DNA from: Rostratula benghalensis
Lineage: Eukaryota; Chordata; Aves; Charadriiformes; Rostratulidae
Length of the DNA: 64,000 nt
Direction: 5' to 3'
Assembly: GCA_013399305.1 (NCBI GenBank)
Contig: VXAI01000091.1
Location: 982,875-1,046,874 of the forward strand
Shown: positions 63,029-64,000 of the stretch, piece after piece
Layout: the number at the start of each line of letters is the position of its first letter
Position numbering within the stretch: the first letter of the stretch is position 1
Made by a program: the position numbers and the translations under genes
Notes under the pieces: model-generated
Database searches by the model: none
Seen by the model: the letters and a program-made list of their open reading frames with translations, nothing else
Told to the model about the DNA's origin: nothing

Positions 63029-64000
63029 ATCTCTATTTGCTTATGCAGTATAGCGTAAACTAAATTGACTGTAACATCTGCAGCTGATGGGTAAGGAAAA
63101 AGGCAGTTCTGACAACCATGACCTGAAATGGGTCAAACACATATGCCAACAACCCAGCAATAATTCTGCAATGTAGGAAGGAGAAATAAACCTGCTGGGA
63201 AGGTGGGCAGAGAGGGAGGATAACTGGACCTGAAAGGCAGGAGAGGAGGAGATAATTTTGAAAAGAACCAGAGAACAGAGAGAAACAAGGAATCTGGAAG
63301 GATGGAGACTGATGCTGGGTCTTATATCTGCTGATACAGGTGTAACCACCTGTGCCACTGGATAAGGCAGATACACTGTGGGAAAAATATCAGCTATGCA
63401 TGTAATTACAGAACATATGAGAATGCATGCACCAGGGACAGTCAGCCAGATTTAGTTCTGCCCTTCCCTATATTATACTTTCCTAACTAGCAGAAGACAT
63501 CGTTTTACTAACAAAACTTTAATTCATAATTATAGAATAAATTTGACATGTAAATATAGCAACATCTTATTGTCCCTTACAGAGTAGCAAAGCAGCTTCG
63601 CCCTACATTCAGTATAGATTATTTTAAAATGCAAATGTTTAGAACTGCATGTCTACTGCGATTAAAGAACAGAACAGAACAAAACAAAATCTCCACTTTA
63701 TCAGTTTTATAAATAAAGCTGTGTGAGATACCTAGCTAGATGAGGCAGTAATACAACAGCAGAAACATTTTGCCTATATAGTGTGAAGAAAATATTTCAT
63801 TAAATAAAACAGTCAGACTTACACTAAATAGAAAGTGTAGTGTAAAAGATGGCTAGTAGCATTATACACAGAGAGGGCCTGGTTTTCCAAAGGGATAAAG
63901 ATTCTATTTGCCTCTGGTTTAGTAGATCCTAGCGGCACAGCAAGTAGCCTTTCATGTCTTACAGCTGGATGCTTTAAAGCCACGTAGTGTTCTTGTGCAC

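Larger units (their letters stand above)
52263..64000. other. Long stretch without recognised genes
   Basis: About 11.7 kb to the end of the window, AT-rich. No exon, tRNA, rRNA or transposon could be supported apart from the old repeat motif near 57.4 kb. Open frames (for example 54-kb region 105 codons, 61071-61403 minus 110 codons, 63041-63376 minus 111 codons) lack motifs. 53940-54120 is GC-richer without a match. Confidence 0.45.

Noticed and set aside
14433..64000. Search for further ADAMTS2 exons, including the zinc-binding HExxH exon
   Set aside because: None seen by eye on the plus strand; a profile search would be decisive, so absence is not proven.
1..64000. CRISPR arrays, operons, bacterial mobile elements, tRNA and rRNA genes
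   Set aside because: No regularly spaced repeats, no cloverleaf or rRNA sequence recognised, and the content is that of a vertebrate nuclear genome.

Overview
This 64 kb window looks like bird nuclear DNA. The main evidence is the set of CR1 non-LTR retrotransposon fragments: at least six pieces, several keeping the typical avian 3' terminus (reverse complement of ATTCTATGATTCT) and decayed ORF2 reverse transcriptase reading frames. Remnants of endogenous-retrovirus LTRs of types I know from avian genomes support this. The DNA is AT-rich, has many short A/T homopolymers and no dense coding, as expected of a large intron or intergenic stretch on an avian macrochromosome. No prokaryotic features (operons, CRISPR arrays, insertion sequences) were seen. 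The species cannot be told.

Layout. 132-610 is an LTR remnant that abuts a 5'-truncated CR1 on the minus strand (611 to about 1580). 3936 to about 4600 is a second minus-strand CR1 that has lost nearly all of its reverse transcriptase by an internal deletion, and 5785-5923 is a short CR1 3' end. About 8.3 kb without recognised elements follows. At 14273-14432 (+) lies the only recognisable protein-coding homology outside transposons: one exon matching the metalloprotease domain of ADAMTS2 (procollagen N-proteinase). It keeps a good acceptor and an open frame, but carries Trp in place of a conserved Gly and lacks a GT donor. A perfect 22-bp palindrome sits just upstream of its acceptor. 22646-22733 is a short CR1 3' end, and 33003 to about 33340 a second LTR remnant of the same family and orientation as the first. 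44268-44312 is a 45-bp segment with textbook splice sites on both sides, a speculative non-coding or 5' exon. 49250-49450 is a very old plus-strand CR1 piece, about 49610-50254 a different LTR with a TATA-like box and a G-quadruplex motif, and 51763-52262 another plus-strand CR1. The last 11.7 kb holds no recognised gene.

No set of genes working together is visible. If the ADAMTS2-like exon belongs to a real gene, most of the window would be intron of that gene with the other exons outside it; if it is a relic, the window is essentially intergenic. I found no convincing new biological system. The items most worth checking are the damaged ADAMTS2-like exon with its adjacent palindrome, the deleted CR1, and the candidate short exon at 44.3 kb. 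Family assignments come from recognising sequence patterns; no database search was run.
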